The position numbers and the translations under genes are program-made. Source: Acidobacteriota bacterium (GTDB taxonomy: Bacteria; Planctomycetota; Phycisphaerae; WQYP01; JAJZKJ01). From it: 8,991 nt of DNA. Numbering within the stretch: the stretch's first letter is position 1; every line of letters begins with the position of its first letter. Below, in pieces: positions 1 through 6,176 of this stretch. The DNA lies in assembly GCA_021804195.1 (NCBI GenBank), contig JAJZKJ010000064.1, positions 1 to 8,991 on the forward strand. The letters run 5' to 3'. The notes under the pieces were generated by a model that did no database searches, was not told where the DNA came from, and saw nothing but the letters and a program-made list of their open reading frames with translations.

Positions 1-317
1 ACCGTACCGACAATAAGATAAATCCAGAAGTTGAAGCGGGGATCATGAAAAACGGACTGCGCCGCGGCATAAGCCACGTACGCCAATTCGCAGGCGATCG
101 CTCTCTGGAGGGTAAAAGCCAGTGAAAATAAAAGCCCCGCCCGCATCCCGCCTTTCCAACTGTAGCTGCCGATCGCATAACTGAACGTGATGGGCCAGGT
201 GTGTTCATCGGGCGTGATGCCGTGAACCATGCCCAGCAGAAAGGCAATCAGGAGGATCGCCAAGACGCCTATCCCCATGCCGGTGGGGTTCCAGAGATTG
301 ATGGCGGCAATAATCAT
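1..317 (-). CDS. Polytopic membrane transporter-like protein (NicO/UreH-like), N-terminal part, runs off left edge
   Basis: Only the first 105 codons are present; the gene continues beyond the left edge. The translation starts MIIAAINLWNPTG and has hydrophobic segments at about residues 14-31, 59-73 and 96-105. Between the first two lies a striking motif, GMVHGITPDEHTWPIT (29-44), whose acidic and His residues at the end of a helix resemble the metal-site motif of NicO/UreH/RcnA-type nickel-cobalt exporters and related membrane proteins. The ATG at 317 has AAGG about 8 bases upstream. The start lies 51 bases after the stop of the RHH zinc-knuckle regulator on the same strand, so the two are likely co-transcribed and the regulator probably controls this gene. 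I infer heavy-metal or small-solute transport; the substrate cannot be named. The family call rests on motif memory and is moderate. Confidence 0.6.
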   Translation of the reverse strand, partial: MIIAAINLWNPTGMGIGVLAILLIAFLLGMVHGITPDEHTWPITFSYAIGSYSWKGGMRAGLLFSLAFTLQRAIACELAYVAYAAAQSVFHDPRFNFWIYLIVGT

Positions 318-368
318 TCGACAACCCTTATGGTTAACTTCCGGCAAACAGATTCGTAAAGAATGCGG

Positions 369-857
369 TCACCCGCTCCGGCGGTGGCCTGCGTGGCGCG
401 CCGCGAGCGCTTTTTGCTTGTGCCTGGCCAGTTGACCCTGCGGCACGTGTTGGCCGCAGACGTCGCACTGATCCGCCTTGGCGAAACACTCGACGCAGAG
501 CAGTTGGCCGGTCTGGCGATATTCGGCCAGACGCTCCCGGTCGGCACGCGGTAGATTTTTGGCCATCCAGCGCAGCCGGGGCATCACCGGCAGGGCCGCA
601 TGGCAGCCCGAACAGGCGGCGAATTCGAGCTGCGCCAGCAGCAGTTCAATTTCGTGGCCGCGGTTGGCGGGAATGGTTCCCTTGCCCTCGCACAGCGGGC
701 ACAAGTGGCCCAGGTAGGCGTAGACGGCGTCGCGGATCATTTCACTCTTGTTTTTGACGCCGGCGAGCAGACCCGCCAGCGACGCATCCACCTTGAACGC
801 CAGGATCTGGTCCTTGGGCATGCGACTTTTTTCGTTTTCGGCGGTACGGCCGGACAT
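369..857 (-). CDS. Ribbon-helix-helix (CopG/NikR-type) transcriptional regulator with four CxxC zinc knuckles
   Basis: Predicted 162-residue regulator. Residues 16-50 (ILAFKVDASLAGLL...NKSEMIRDAVYAYL) fit a ribbon-helix-helix DNA-binding domain: a short beta strand, a helix, then the NKSEMIRDA second helix typical of CopG/NikR proteins. The remainder carries four cysteine pairs: CPLC (53-56), CSGCH (82-86), CVEC (121-124) and CDVC (131-134). These suggest two structural or sensory Zn-type sites. The start at 857 is preferred over ATG 887 because GAGGTG (863-868) lies 5 bases upstream. In addition, the -10 box at 895-900 would put transcription start near 888, leaving no leader for ATG 887. 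It is followed by the transporter-like gene on the same strand. Paired TTATAC operators overlap its promoter, which suggests autoregulation, perhaps metal-responsive. The effector is unknown. Confidence 0.8.
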   Translation of the reverse strand: MSGRTAENEKSRMPKDQILAFKVDASLAGLLAGVKNKSEMIRDAVYAYLGHLCPLCEGKGTIPANRGHEIELLLAQLEFAACSGCHAALPVMPRLRWMAKNLPRADRERLAEYRQTGQLLCVECFAKADQCDVCGQHVPQGQLARHKQKALAARHAGHRRSG

Positions 858-862
858 CCACA

Positions 863-868
863 CACCTC
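863..868 (-). promoter_or_regulatory. Ribosome binding site deciding the regulator start
   Basis: On the minus strand GAGGTG sits 5 bases upstream of the ATG at 857. The alternative upstream ATG at 887 has only a weak AAG in front of it. Confidence 0.6.
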
Positions 869-894
869 GGTTTCCCCGTGGCTCCATTTTCTTG

Positions 895-923
895 ATTATA
901 CTTCGTTATACTAGGCACGGAAA
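895..923 (-). promoter_or_regulatory. Promoter of the RHH regulator (perfect -10 box)
   Basis: The minus strand reads TATAAT at 895-900, a perfect -10 hexamer. The -35 position 17 bases upstream (918-923, TTTCCG) is a poor match, which would suit a regulated promoter. Transcription would start near 888. The promoter-proximal operator pair overlaps the -10 box. Confidence 0.5.
896..911. promoter_or_regulatory. Operator 1: direct repeat TTATAC-N4-TTATAC
   Basis: Two identical hexamers TTATAC at 896-901 and 906-911 are spaced exactly one helical turn (10 bp) apart. They overlap the -10 box of the regulator promoter. Direct or inverted half-sites on one face of DNA are the usual target layout of RHH repressors, so an autorepressor site is inferred. 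Confidence 0.55.
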
Positions 924-941
924 CTCCGTCGCCGGCGCTGG

Positions 942-957
942 TTATACCTTCTTATAC
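942..957. promoter_or_regulatory. Operator 2: second TTATAC-N4-TTATAC pair
   Basis: TTATAC occurs at 942-947 and 952-957, the same hexamer and same 10-bp period as operator 1, 46 bp further upstream. The 4-base spacers differ (TTCG versus CTTC), so the conserved part is the half-site, not the whole stretch. This supports cooperative binding of two regulator tetramers, or DNA looping. Confidence 0.55.
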
Positions 958-1077
958 GAGTTCTTCATCGGCCGGTTCAGCGGTGCTTCTCAAGATTATT
1001 CCGCGGTTTCAGGTCTCCCCCCGAGACGGGCGGTTGGGAGTGGTCTGCGAGAACCAGCCCCGGAGGCGCCCGGAACA
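958..1077. other. Non-coding gap upstream of the operator region
   Basis: I see no convincing gene here. The only structure is GTCTC-CCCCC-GAGAC (1013-1027), a 5-bp inverted repeat without a T-run. It could help end transcription of the membrane protein gene whose stop is at 1078, but that is weak. Confidence 0.3.
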
Positions 1078-1887
1078 TCAGAAAGGCGCGGATTTCTTAT
1101 CCGGCGGCCCCGCGTCCGCCGGCGCGGCGTCAAACGACAGGGGCGGCAGGCCGAGTTGTTTTCGCGCTTCGTTGCATCGGCGCATCGCACGGTCCATTTT
1201 TCCGCGGGGAAAATAAACGACGCGTCCATCCGCCAGGCCGATGGGGCCGCCGTTGTATGCTTCCTGGTTGTTTGTGAAAATAATGATGATGCGACTGAAT
1301 AACCGCGGAGATGTTTTGGCGCCGGGCCAATGCAGATCGGCGCCGACGTAACGGAAATCGCTGTTTTTATTGAGCACGGCACTCAGTTGCGCGGGCCTCA
1401 TCTTGCGCCAATCGGCGGGAAGTTTCAGCGGCGCCAGGGCATTGGTCGGATCGTCCAGAGTCGCGGGGGTTATTTTCCCTTCTTCGAGTAAAATCGCCAG
1501 GTTGGGTGGGAAGCGGCCGGCGTGCGATCGGGCGTAGGCCAGGCAAGCCGCCGCGAGCTGGCGCATGTGTCGGAACTGCGCCTGTTCCAGTTTCTTATGC
1601 AATTCAATCGATGGAACCGAAAACAGCACCATACCCGCGGTCATCGCCAGCACCGCCACGATGCGCCCGCAGAACCAGTGCGGCTTGGCGGGGGGGGGGA
1701 AAATCAGCGATCCGGCGCCGAAAAAAAGCGTCAACAAGGCCAGCGCCAGAACACCCACCGGCGGCGGCGCGCCGGCGGACCGGGCCGAAGTGGACAGCAG
1801 GGCTATTTCACCCAGCAGGCAGAGTACCGCCGCCACCGAAAGCCAGTTCATGGCACGGGATGGTTGTGAAGTTCCACTGTCGGCCAT
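1078..1887 (-). CDS. Three-helix membrane protein with pseudopilin-like 'LADGRV' tail motif, hypothetical
   Basis: Predicted 269 residues. Three hydrophobic helices lie at about 14-33, 44-64 and 74-92, followed by a soluble domain. That domain starts with an amphipathic stretch (IELHKKLEQAQFRHMRQLAAACLAYARSH, within 94-122) resembling the helix of planctomycete type II secretion-like proteins. It contains a late motif NGGPIGLADGRVVYFP (212-227), similar to the 'xxFxDGHV' signature of pseudopilin/DUF1559-like proteins. No catalytic residues are recognised and I name no function. The start at 1887 has no clear Shine-Dalgarno; Met13 (1851) is no better. The coding strand contains ten consecutive C (1690-1699) encoding Pro63-65 and flanking bases, and seven T close by (1721-1727), both slip-prone. 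It follows guaB on the same strand after 131 bases, so read-through from guaB is possible. Confidence 0.65.
   Translation of the reverse strand: MADSGTSQPSRAMNWLSVAAVLCLLGEIALLSTSARSAGAPPPVGVLALALLTLFFGAGSLIFPPPAKPHWFCGRIVAVLAMTAGMVLFSVPSIELHKKLEQAQFRHMRQLAAACLAYARSHAGRFPPNLAILLEEGKITPATLDDPTNALAPLKLPADWRKMRPAQLSAVLNKNSDFRYVGADLHWPGAKTSPRLFSRIIIIFTNNQEAYNGGPIGLADGRVVYFPRGKMDRAMRRCNEARKQLGLPPLSFDAAPADAGPPDKKSAPF
1690..1699. repeat. Homopolymer run of ten G (C10 in the coding strand)
   Basis: Ten consecutive G on the + strand lie inside the 1078-1887 gene, about 190 bases after its start codon. Gain or loss of one base would frameshift the soluble domain. It is either a phase-variable tract or a spot prone to sequencing error. 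Confidence 0.8.
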
Positions 1888-2018
1888 TAGAAAATCCGTT
1901 CGTTCCCTTGCGTGCGATTCCAGTACCGATTACCGCTCATCCCACCTACCCCGCCGGCAAGTATCGGGATCATCATGATCTTGTGCGGCAGGTCCCGATC
2001 TCTATCGGGATCGGCTTT
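1888..2018. other. Structured intergenic region between guaB and the membrane protein gene
   Basis: No gene is seen. The segment holds a 13-bp palindrome GATCATCATGATC (1968-1980) and two direct copies of TATCGGGATC (1962-1971 and 2003-2012). A hairpin TCCCGAT-CTCT-ATCGGGA (1993-2010) starts 8 bases after the guaB stop. The central arm could pair with either flanking copy, so alternative folds are possible. Confidence 0.6.
1993..2010 (-). terminator. Hairpin just downstream of guaB, possible 3' end structure
   Basis: A perfect 7-bp stem with a CTCT loop lies 8 bases beyond the guaB stop codon. On the guaB strand no T-run follows (GACCTGCC), so it is not a classical intrinsic terminator. It may stabilise or process the 3' end. 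Confidence 0.35.
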
Positions 2019-3506
2019 CTACTCATCGTCGATGGCGCCGGGCGTGTAGTAATTGGGGCTTTCCTTGGTGATGGTAATATCGTGGGGGTGGCTTTCGATC
2101 ATGCTCGCGTGCGTCACACGCACAAACCGGGCCTTGGCATGCAATTCGGCAATGCTGTGAGCCCCGCAGTAACCCATCCCGGCCCGCAATCCGCCGATCA
2201 TCTGGTAGACAAAATCGCCCAGCGGACCGCGGTAATGCACCAGCCCTTCTACGCCCTCGGGCACCAGCTTGCCGGCGTGTTGCGCCCCCGCCTGGCCGTA
2301 ACGATCCGCCGATCCTTGGACCATGGCGCCCATCGAACCCATTCCGCGATAGCTCTTAAAACGCCGGCCGCGGCGGATCACCAATTCGCCCGGGCTTTCG
2401 TCCAGCCCGGCGAAAAGTGAACCCATCATGACCGCATCAGCGCCCATTGCCAGGGCTTTCGTAATGTCGCCGCTGTGCCGGATGCCGCCGTCGGCGATCA
2501 CCGGCGCGCCCGCGGGTTCGGCTACCGCCGCCACATTCATGATCGCCGTGATTTGCGGCGCCCCGACGCCGGAGACGATGCGGGTTGTGCAGATACTCCC
2601 CGGTCCAATACCGACTTTCACCGCATCGGCGCCGGCGGCGATCAGGTCGCGGGCCGCCTCGCCGGTGGCGATGTTGCCGGCGATAACCTCAATCGCAAAC
2701 CGCCGCTTGATCTCCCGCACCGTTTCCAGCACGTTCTGGGAATGCCCGTGCGCGCTATCCACCACCAGCACATCGACGCCTTCTTCCATCAGCGCCTGCG
2801 CCCGCTCATATTGGCGGACGCCCACGGCCGCGCCTACCCGCAGCCGGCCGCGCGAATCCTTGCAGGCGTTGGGAAACTGGTGCGTCTTTTCAATGTCGCG
2901 CATTGTGATCATGCCCTTGAGCCGGCGGGTTTCATCCACCAGCAGCAGTTTTTCCACACGGGCGTTATTAAGGATGATTTCCGCCTTTTCCAGCGAGGTG
3001 TCCGACGGTGCGGTTACGAGATTGGCTTTGGTCATGACCTCGTGGATGGGGCGGTGGTCATCTCCTTCATGGAATTTCATATCGCGCCGCGTGATGATGC
3101 CCGCCAGCTCGCACTCCGCTCCAAGAACAATCGGTATTCCGCTGATGTTCTGTTCTTTCATAATCTGGCGCGCCCGGCCGACGGTGGCGTCCGGCGGCAA
3201 CGTTACCGGGTCGGTGATGATGCCGTTGGCGGAGCGCTTGACCTTTTCCACCTCGCGGCACTGCGCCTCCACCGGCATGTTCTTGTGAATGCAGCCCAAC
3301 CCGCCTTCCTGCGCCAGCGCGATGGCCAGCGCCGCTTCCGTAACGGTGTCCATGGGGGAGGAAAGCAGCGGCAGATTCAACTCGATGTGGCGCGTGAGGC
3401 GCGTGCGAACATCCGCTTCGGCGGGAACACAGTCGCTGCGCTGCGGCACCAGCAGCACGTCGTCAAACGTGATGCCTTCGCCGATAATTTTCTGTTGGAT
3501 ATCCAT
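2019..3506 (-). CDS. guaB: Inosine-5'-monophosphate dehydrogenase
   Basis: Cytosolic IMP dehydrogenase, which oxidises IMP to XMP with NAD+, the committed step of guanine nucleotide synthesis. At 495 residues it has the usual bacterial length. Visible features in order: [10 protein letters not shown] (13-22) and the SSPMDTVTE start of the barrel; a Bateman module with two CBS domains (about 97-205) inserted in the TIM barrel; VVDSAHGHS (248-256); GNIATGEAA (277-285); the catalytic loop [11 protein letters not shown] with Cys306; the phosphate site [10 protein letters not shown] (338-347); MGS (361-363); and the mobile flap with the Arg402-Tyr403 pair (SADRYGQ) and KLVPEGVEG. It ends with the C-terminal [16 protein letters not shown] signature. 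All key residues are present. The ATG at 3506 has no clear Shine-Dalgarno. A promoter is predicted at 3548-3576. It is transcribed divergently from the membrane protein at 3634. Confidence 0.98.
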   Translation of the reverse strand: MDIQQKIIGEGITFDDVLLVPQRSDCVPAEADVRTRLTRHIELNLPLLSSPMDTVTEAALAIALAQEGGLGCIHKNMPVEAQCREVEKVKRSANGIITDPVTLPPDATVGRARQIMKEQNISGIPIVLGAECELAGIITRRDMKFHEGDDHRPIHEVMTKANLVTAPSDTSLEKAEIILNNARVEKLLLVDETRRLKGMITMRDIEKTHQFPNACKDSRGRLRVGAAVGVRQYERAQALMEEGVDVLVVDSAHGHSQNVLETVREIKRRFAIEVIAGNIATGEAARDLIAAGADAVKVGIGPGSICTTRIVSGVGAPQITAIMNVAAVAEPAGAPVIADGGIRHSGDITKALAMGADAVMMGSLFAGLDESPGELVIRRGRRFKSYRGMGSMGAMVQGSADRYGQAGAQHAGKLVPEGVEGLVHYRGPLGDFVYQMIGGLRAGMGYCGAHSIAELHAKARFVRVTHASMIESHPHDITITKESPNYYTPGAIDDE

Positions 3507-3547
3507 GTGGCAATGATGTCTGAAATATCCGCTCGCGTCAAATCATT

Positions 3548-3576
3548 ATTATGATATATGATAGACGAAATGACCA
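3548..3576 (-). promoter_or_regulatory. Predicted guaB promoter
   Basis: On the minus strand TGGTCA (3571-3576), a 17-base spacer and CATAAT (3548-3553, 5 of 6 match to the -10 consensus) lie about 40 bases before the guaB ATG, in the only AT-rich stretch of the region. Confidence 0.4.
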
Positions 3577-3598
3577 CTGCCTTCCGCGCGGGTACAAT
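3570..3598 (+). promoter_or_regulatory. Predicted promoter of the 3634 membrane protein gene
   Basis: ATGACC (3570-3575), a 17-base spacer and TACAAT (3593-3598) give a reasonable sigma-70 type promoter, with a start near 3605 and a leader of roughly 30 bases. Its -35 box overlaps the predicted guaB -35 box on the other strand. Confidence 0.4.
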
Positions 3599-3633
3599 AA
3601 TTTACTGGCCATCACCATGCTTGGGGGTCGCGG

Positions 3634-4497
3634 GTGAATCTGTCCCACGCCAACAATCTTGATCTTCTGCTGGCCGCCGGCGCCATGCTGACGCTGGGGT
3701 TCGTATTATGGCTGGAGTCGGTCCGCTGGTCGCGGGCTTTGGTTACATTGCTGATGGCCGGACTGGGCGCCTACATAGGCTTCTTGGCGCCGGCATTGTG
3801 GCATCCTGATTTGGCTCGTCTCACGACGGTGATTATAGGAATTGTGCTTGGCGTGGTGCTGGGAGCGGTGGGCTTCCGGTTGATACAGGCTCTGCTGGCG
3901 GGATGCCTGCTGGCGGCTCTGCTGGGCGGGGCCTTGGCCTGGCATGATGGGGCGTTTTCGGCCGTGGCCGCACATGACGGGAAAAGTTCGCCTTTGCGCG
4001 TTGCCTCTCCGCCGGCGGCAACGCGCCAGGCAACGCACCGGTCCCGGCTCGCCGGGATTGGCCGCGGCGAAAAACCACACCCCTCGCCGCCCTTATGGAA
4101 GCGAACAATAGAGGCCAAATACGTCTGGGGAAACATTGAACGCTTGCCAAAAACACAGCGAAGCGAAGTGCTCGCGCTGGCCGCCGGGGCGATGCTGGTG
4201 GCGGTCCTGGTGGGATTAATTTTTCCGTTGGTTACCAGTCTTGTGATCGGCGCCTGGCTGGGATCGCTGCTGGTACTGCTTTCGTTGGCGCTGTTCGCCC
4301 TGCGGCTCCAACCCACCTTTGTGGAATGGTCGTGGGAGCATCTGCATCCGTTATGGATTTATGCCGGATGCGGCGTTCTGGGTATGGCGATACAGTACCG
4401 GCATATTCACCGGTATATTCGCCGGGGAATGCCCACAGGCAAAACGGACAAGGGCGGACAAAAGAAACCACCGCGCGACGCCGCTCCCGGCGTCTGA
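3634..4497 (+). CDS. Polytopic membrane protein A (tandem paralogue), linker contains a palindromic repeat insertion
   Basis: Predicted 287 residues starting at GTG; GGGGG lies 6 bases upstream (3623-3627). No known function is recognised. Hydrophobic helices lie at about 10-28, 35-55, 63-83, 86-102, 178-198, 201-223 and 238-255. The glycine-rich pattern (AGLGAYIGF, GIVLGVVLGAVGF) recalls TMEM198/DUF4203-like membrane proteins, a weak resemblance. The layout matches the next gene: one helical half, a linker, then a second half. The linker here is about 74 residues (104-177) against about 8 in the neighbour. Its middle (112 to roughly 155) is a basic, Pro/Arg-rich low-complexity stretch encoded by a palindrome-rich repeat. 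That part is therefore probably an in-frame insertion rather than family sequence. The tail (256-287) is Lys/Arg-rich and presumably cytosolic. Confidence 0.7.
   Translation: MNLSHANNLDLLLAAGAMLTLGFVLWLESVRWSRALVTLLMAGLGAYIGFLAPALWHPDLARLTTVIIGIVLGVVLGAVGFRLIQALLAGCLLAALLGGALAWHDGAFSAVAAHDGKSSPLRVASPPAATRQATHRSRLAGIGRGEKPHPSPPLWKRTIEAKYVWGNIERLPKTQRSEVLALAAGAMLVAVLVGLIFPLVTSLVIGAWLGSLLVLLSLALFALRLQPTFVEWSWEHLHPLWIYAGCGVLGMAIQYRHIHRYIRRGMPTGKTDKGGQKKPPRDAAPGV
3968..3992 (+). repeat. Dispersed repeat, copy 1 (25 bp exact match to the window end)
   Basis: These 25 bases (CCGCACATGACGG... ...AAGTTCGCC) are identical to 8967-8991. The match starts at 3968 and cannot be followed further because the second copy is cut by the window end. 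A chance 25-base match in 9 kb is extremely unlikely. The sequence lies at the left edge of the palindrome-rich insertion in membrane protein A. Confidence 0.9.
3993..4105. mobile_element. Presumed body of a small palindromic (REP/MITE-like) element inserted in frame
   Basis: Directly after the 25-bp repeat comes a perfect 10-bp inverted repeat (GCGCGTTGCC at 3996-4005, GGCAACGCGC at 4017-4026, 11-base loop). It is followed by TCCCGGC-TC-GCCGGGA (4042-4057). The stretch codes for the low-complexity part of the linker of membrane protein A, which the adjacent paralogue lacks. It is free of stops in the host frame, and also on the opposite strand in the frame that the kinase gene uses at the window end. 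There is no transposase, so any mobility would depend on enzymes elsewhere. The right boundary near 4105 is a guess from where normal-looking sequence resumes. Confidence 0.5.
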
Positions 4498-4584
4498 AAA
4501 ATTGTCTCACTTGGGCGGCGGCTGGCGGCATGGAAGGAATTGGCCGGGGGCGGCTCGAACAACTATTTTGGAGAACTTTCTCGG

Positions 4585-5268
4585 ATGCTGGCAATGGCAA
4601 ACGCGGCTGGTATCGCCCCTTGGATATCTGAACTGCGCCGTGTGACAGAGCCGCTGTTGCACCTGGCCGTTTGGTGGGATATGACCTTGGCGGTAATAGG
4701 ATTGATTTTCTTGTTGACGGCCGGTCGCGGTTACCGCGCGATTGTGATGGCCAATTGCGCTGCGCTGGGTTGGTACGTGGGGTTGTATCTCGTACATTGG
4801 TCATGGCTGGCGGCCGCGGCCGCCGCCTTGGCCGGCACTATTCTGGGACTTATTCTGATTCCGGCGATGCAGATCACACTGATCATTGTCGGGGCGTTGA
4901 TCGGTTGTGCCACAGGCATGACGCTCTGGCGGTGGTTTCACCAGCCACCTGATCTGCGGTGGGCGCCGGCGGCGGCGGGACTGGTGCTGCTGGGGGTTGC
5001 GGGACTCTATTTTTTCCGAGCGGGGGTAATCGTGCTATGCACGCTGCAAGGGGCGGTTCTGCTGGTCGCCGGCGGATTGGGCGTACTGTTGCGTCTTGGT
5101 CCGGTGGGCTGGCGGCGATCCATTCGGATACACTGGCTCGAAAACCCCGGCGCTTTACTCGCGGTCATTGTGATCGTCGCCTGCGTGAGTCTGCTGGTTC
5201 AGTTCCAGCAGCGTTGGCGGTCCGAGCGGCGCGCCCCGGAGCAGGACCCAGCTCGACGCGAGGAATAG
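4585..5268 (+). CDS. Polytopic membrane protein B (tandem paralogue of A)
   Basis: Predicted 227 residues from ATG 4585, with GGAG at 4570-4573. An upstream in-frame TTG at 4540 has GGAAGGA only 1-2 bases away and is a less likely start. Seven hydrophobic segments lie at about 33-46, 51-70, 74-92, 95-114, 126-143, 146-170 and 189-207. The order and spacing follow gene A: AALGWYVGL (59-67) matches A's AGLGAYIGF (42-50), and the second halves also line up. Here the two halves are joined by a short linker (118-125, FHQPPDLR), with no insertion. The tail is charged (RWRSERRAPEQDPARREE). It follows gene A by 87 bases on the same strand, so co-transcription and a shared complex are likely. The function is unknown. 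Confidence 0.65.
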   Translation: MLAMANAAGIAPWISELRRVTEPLLHLAVWWDMTLAVIGLIFLLTAGRGYRAIVMANCAALGWYVGLYLVHWSWLAAAAAALAGTILGLILIPAMQITLIIVGALIGCATGMTLWRWFHQPPDLRWAPAAAGLVLLGVAGLYFFRAGVIVLCTLQGAVLLVAGGLGVLLRLGPVGWRRSIRIHWLENPGALLAVIVIVACVSLLVQFQQRWRSERRAPEQDPARREE

Positions 5269-5306
5269 GTCTTCTCATAGCCGCCCGGCTTGCCGACGGC
5301 AAACAA

Positions 5307-5329
5307 CCCGTCCCGGCGTGCGGGATGGG
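5307..5329 (+). other. Inverted repeat in the leader of the isomerase-like gene
   Basis: CCCGTCCCG (5307-5315), loop GCGTG, CGGGATGGG (5321-5329) form a 9-bp stem with one G-U pair. It lies 16 bases before the Shine-Dalgarno of the gene at 5357 and is followed by no T-run. It may be an RNA stability or translation-control hairpin, or merely GC-rich sequence. Confidence 0.35.
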
Positions 5330-5356
5330 ACAGGTAATTTGCATGGAGATGGAACC

Positions 5357-6175
5357 ATGCCGGTATTTGGGGAAGAAAAGCCCAATTCTCTTGTGCCCGC
5401 CGTTCTGGCCCTCGATCCGCTTGGCGATGATCTTCGCGTGGCCATCCTGGTGGCCGTGGAGGCCGGCTTTTCCGGCGTGGCCCTGAGCGTGTGGCATCCG
5501 ACTCTTGCCGCTCTGCGCACGAGTCTCACCGCCCGCCGCCATTTGCGCCATACGCTCGCGTCGCGCGGTCTGAAGTTGGCATGTCTCCGCTGCGCCGGCC
5601 CGCTGGCCATCGGGAGCGGTATTTTTGATTCCGCCGGCATGGATCGCTGCATCGACGAGGTGACCGCGGCCATCCGCCTGGCGTGGGAATTCCAGGCGCC
5701 GCTTGTGGAGGCGTATATTGGGGAACCGCTCTCGCCCGCCCTCCCGGCTGCGTCGTTCCATGGCGCGGTGGACGCGCTGGCCCGCGAAGCGGATCGCGCC
5801 GGCGTGCGGGTAGTTCTGGCCAGTGGGGCGGTTCGCCTTTTGGCTGATTTGCTCTCGTTGGTGAATGTTCCTTGTTTGCAGGCGAATCTGGATACCCTGC
5901 GTCTTTTTACGGCCGATGGAGGCGTGGAAGAGTCGGCGAAGATTCTGGCGGGCAAGATCGGCTTGTGGACGTGCGCGGATGTGATCCGGATCGGCGGTTC
6001 CATACGCACGGTCGAATTGGGAACCGGCCAGGCGCATCCGGAAAAAATTCTGGCGGTTCTGCGTAACCAGGAGTTCACCGGGCCGATTCTCATCGATGTC
6101 CGCGATTTGCCGGATCCCATCCATGCGGCGCACCGGGCCGCCGCCGTGCTGCGCGGAATCATGCGGCGATCTTAG
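5357..6175 (+). CDS. Sugar-phosphate isomerase/epimerase-like TIM barrel protein
   Basis: Predicted 272-residue cytosolic protein of the xylose isomerase-like/AP endonuclease 2 TIM-barrel superfamily. Recognisable parts are an early strand AVLALDPL...AILVAVEAGFSGVALSV (15-45), TLASRGLKLACLRCAG (66-81), the middle strand APLVEAYIGE (114-123), VRVVLASG (150-157), VPCLQANLDTLRLF (171-184) and the C-terminal ELGTGQAHPEKILAVLRNQEFTGPILIDV (220-248). The last matches the 'G.G..d...il..L...gy.G.l.ie' ending of the family. ATG 5357 is preferred because GGAG lies 8 bases upstream (5345-5348); an in-frame ATG at 5318 has no such site. The 'H.kD' metal-binding strand is replaced by CADVIRIGGS (206-215), so activity on a sugar substrate is uncertain. 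It lies downstream of membrane protein B by 88 bases. Confidence 0.7.
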   Translation: MPVFGEEKPNSLVPAVLALDPLGDDLRVAILVAVEAGFSGVALSVWHPTLAALRTSLTARRHLRHTLASRGLKLACLRCAGPLAIGSGIFDSAGMDRCIDEVTAAIRLAWEFQAPLVEAYIGEPLSPALPAASFHGAVDALAREADRAGVRVVLASGAVRLLADLLSLVNVPCLQANLDTLRLFTADGGVEESAKILAGKIGLWTCADVIRIGGSIRTVELGTGQAHPEKILAVLRNQEFTGPILIDVRDLPDPIHAAHRAAAVLRGIMRRS

Positions 6176-6176
6176 C

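Noticed and set aside
1013..1027. GTCTC-CCCCC-GAGAC as a terminator
   Set aside because: The stem is only 5 bp, there is no T-run on either side, and chance in GC-rich DNA is sufficient.
748..1302. Open frame of 184 codons on + across the regulator promoter
   Set aside because: It overlaps the RHH gene, its operators and the 1078-1887 gene, and has no family resemblance or ribosome site.
1506..2420. 304-codon + strand open frame spanning the membrane protein gene, the gap and the guaB 3' end
   Set aside because: It crosses two better supported minus-strand genes, and its translation is Pro/Arg-rich without domains.
2428..3554. Long open frames on the + strand opposite guaB, up to 359 codons
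   Set aside because: They lie antisense to a complete, fully motif-supported IMP dehydrogenase. Their translations are His/Arg-rich low-complexity text typical of GC-rich antisense frames.
5165..6133. 322-codon open frame on the minus strand opposite the isomerase-like gene
   Set aside because: The product is rich in Arg/Gln/Ala without any domain, and the + strand frame has recognisable TIM-barrel motifs and a Shine-Dalgarno.
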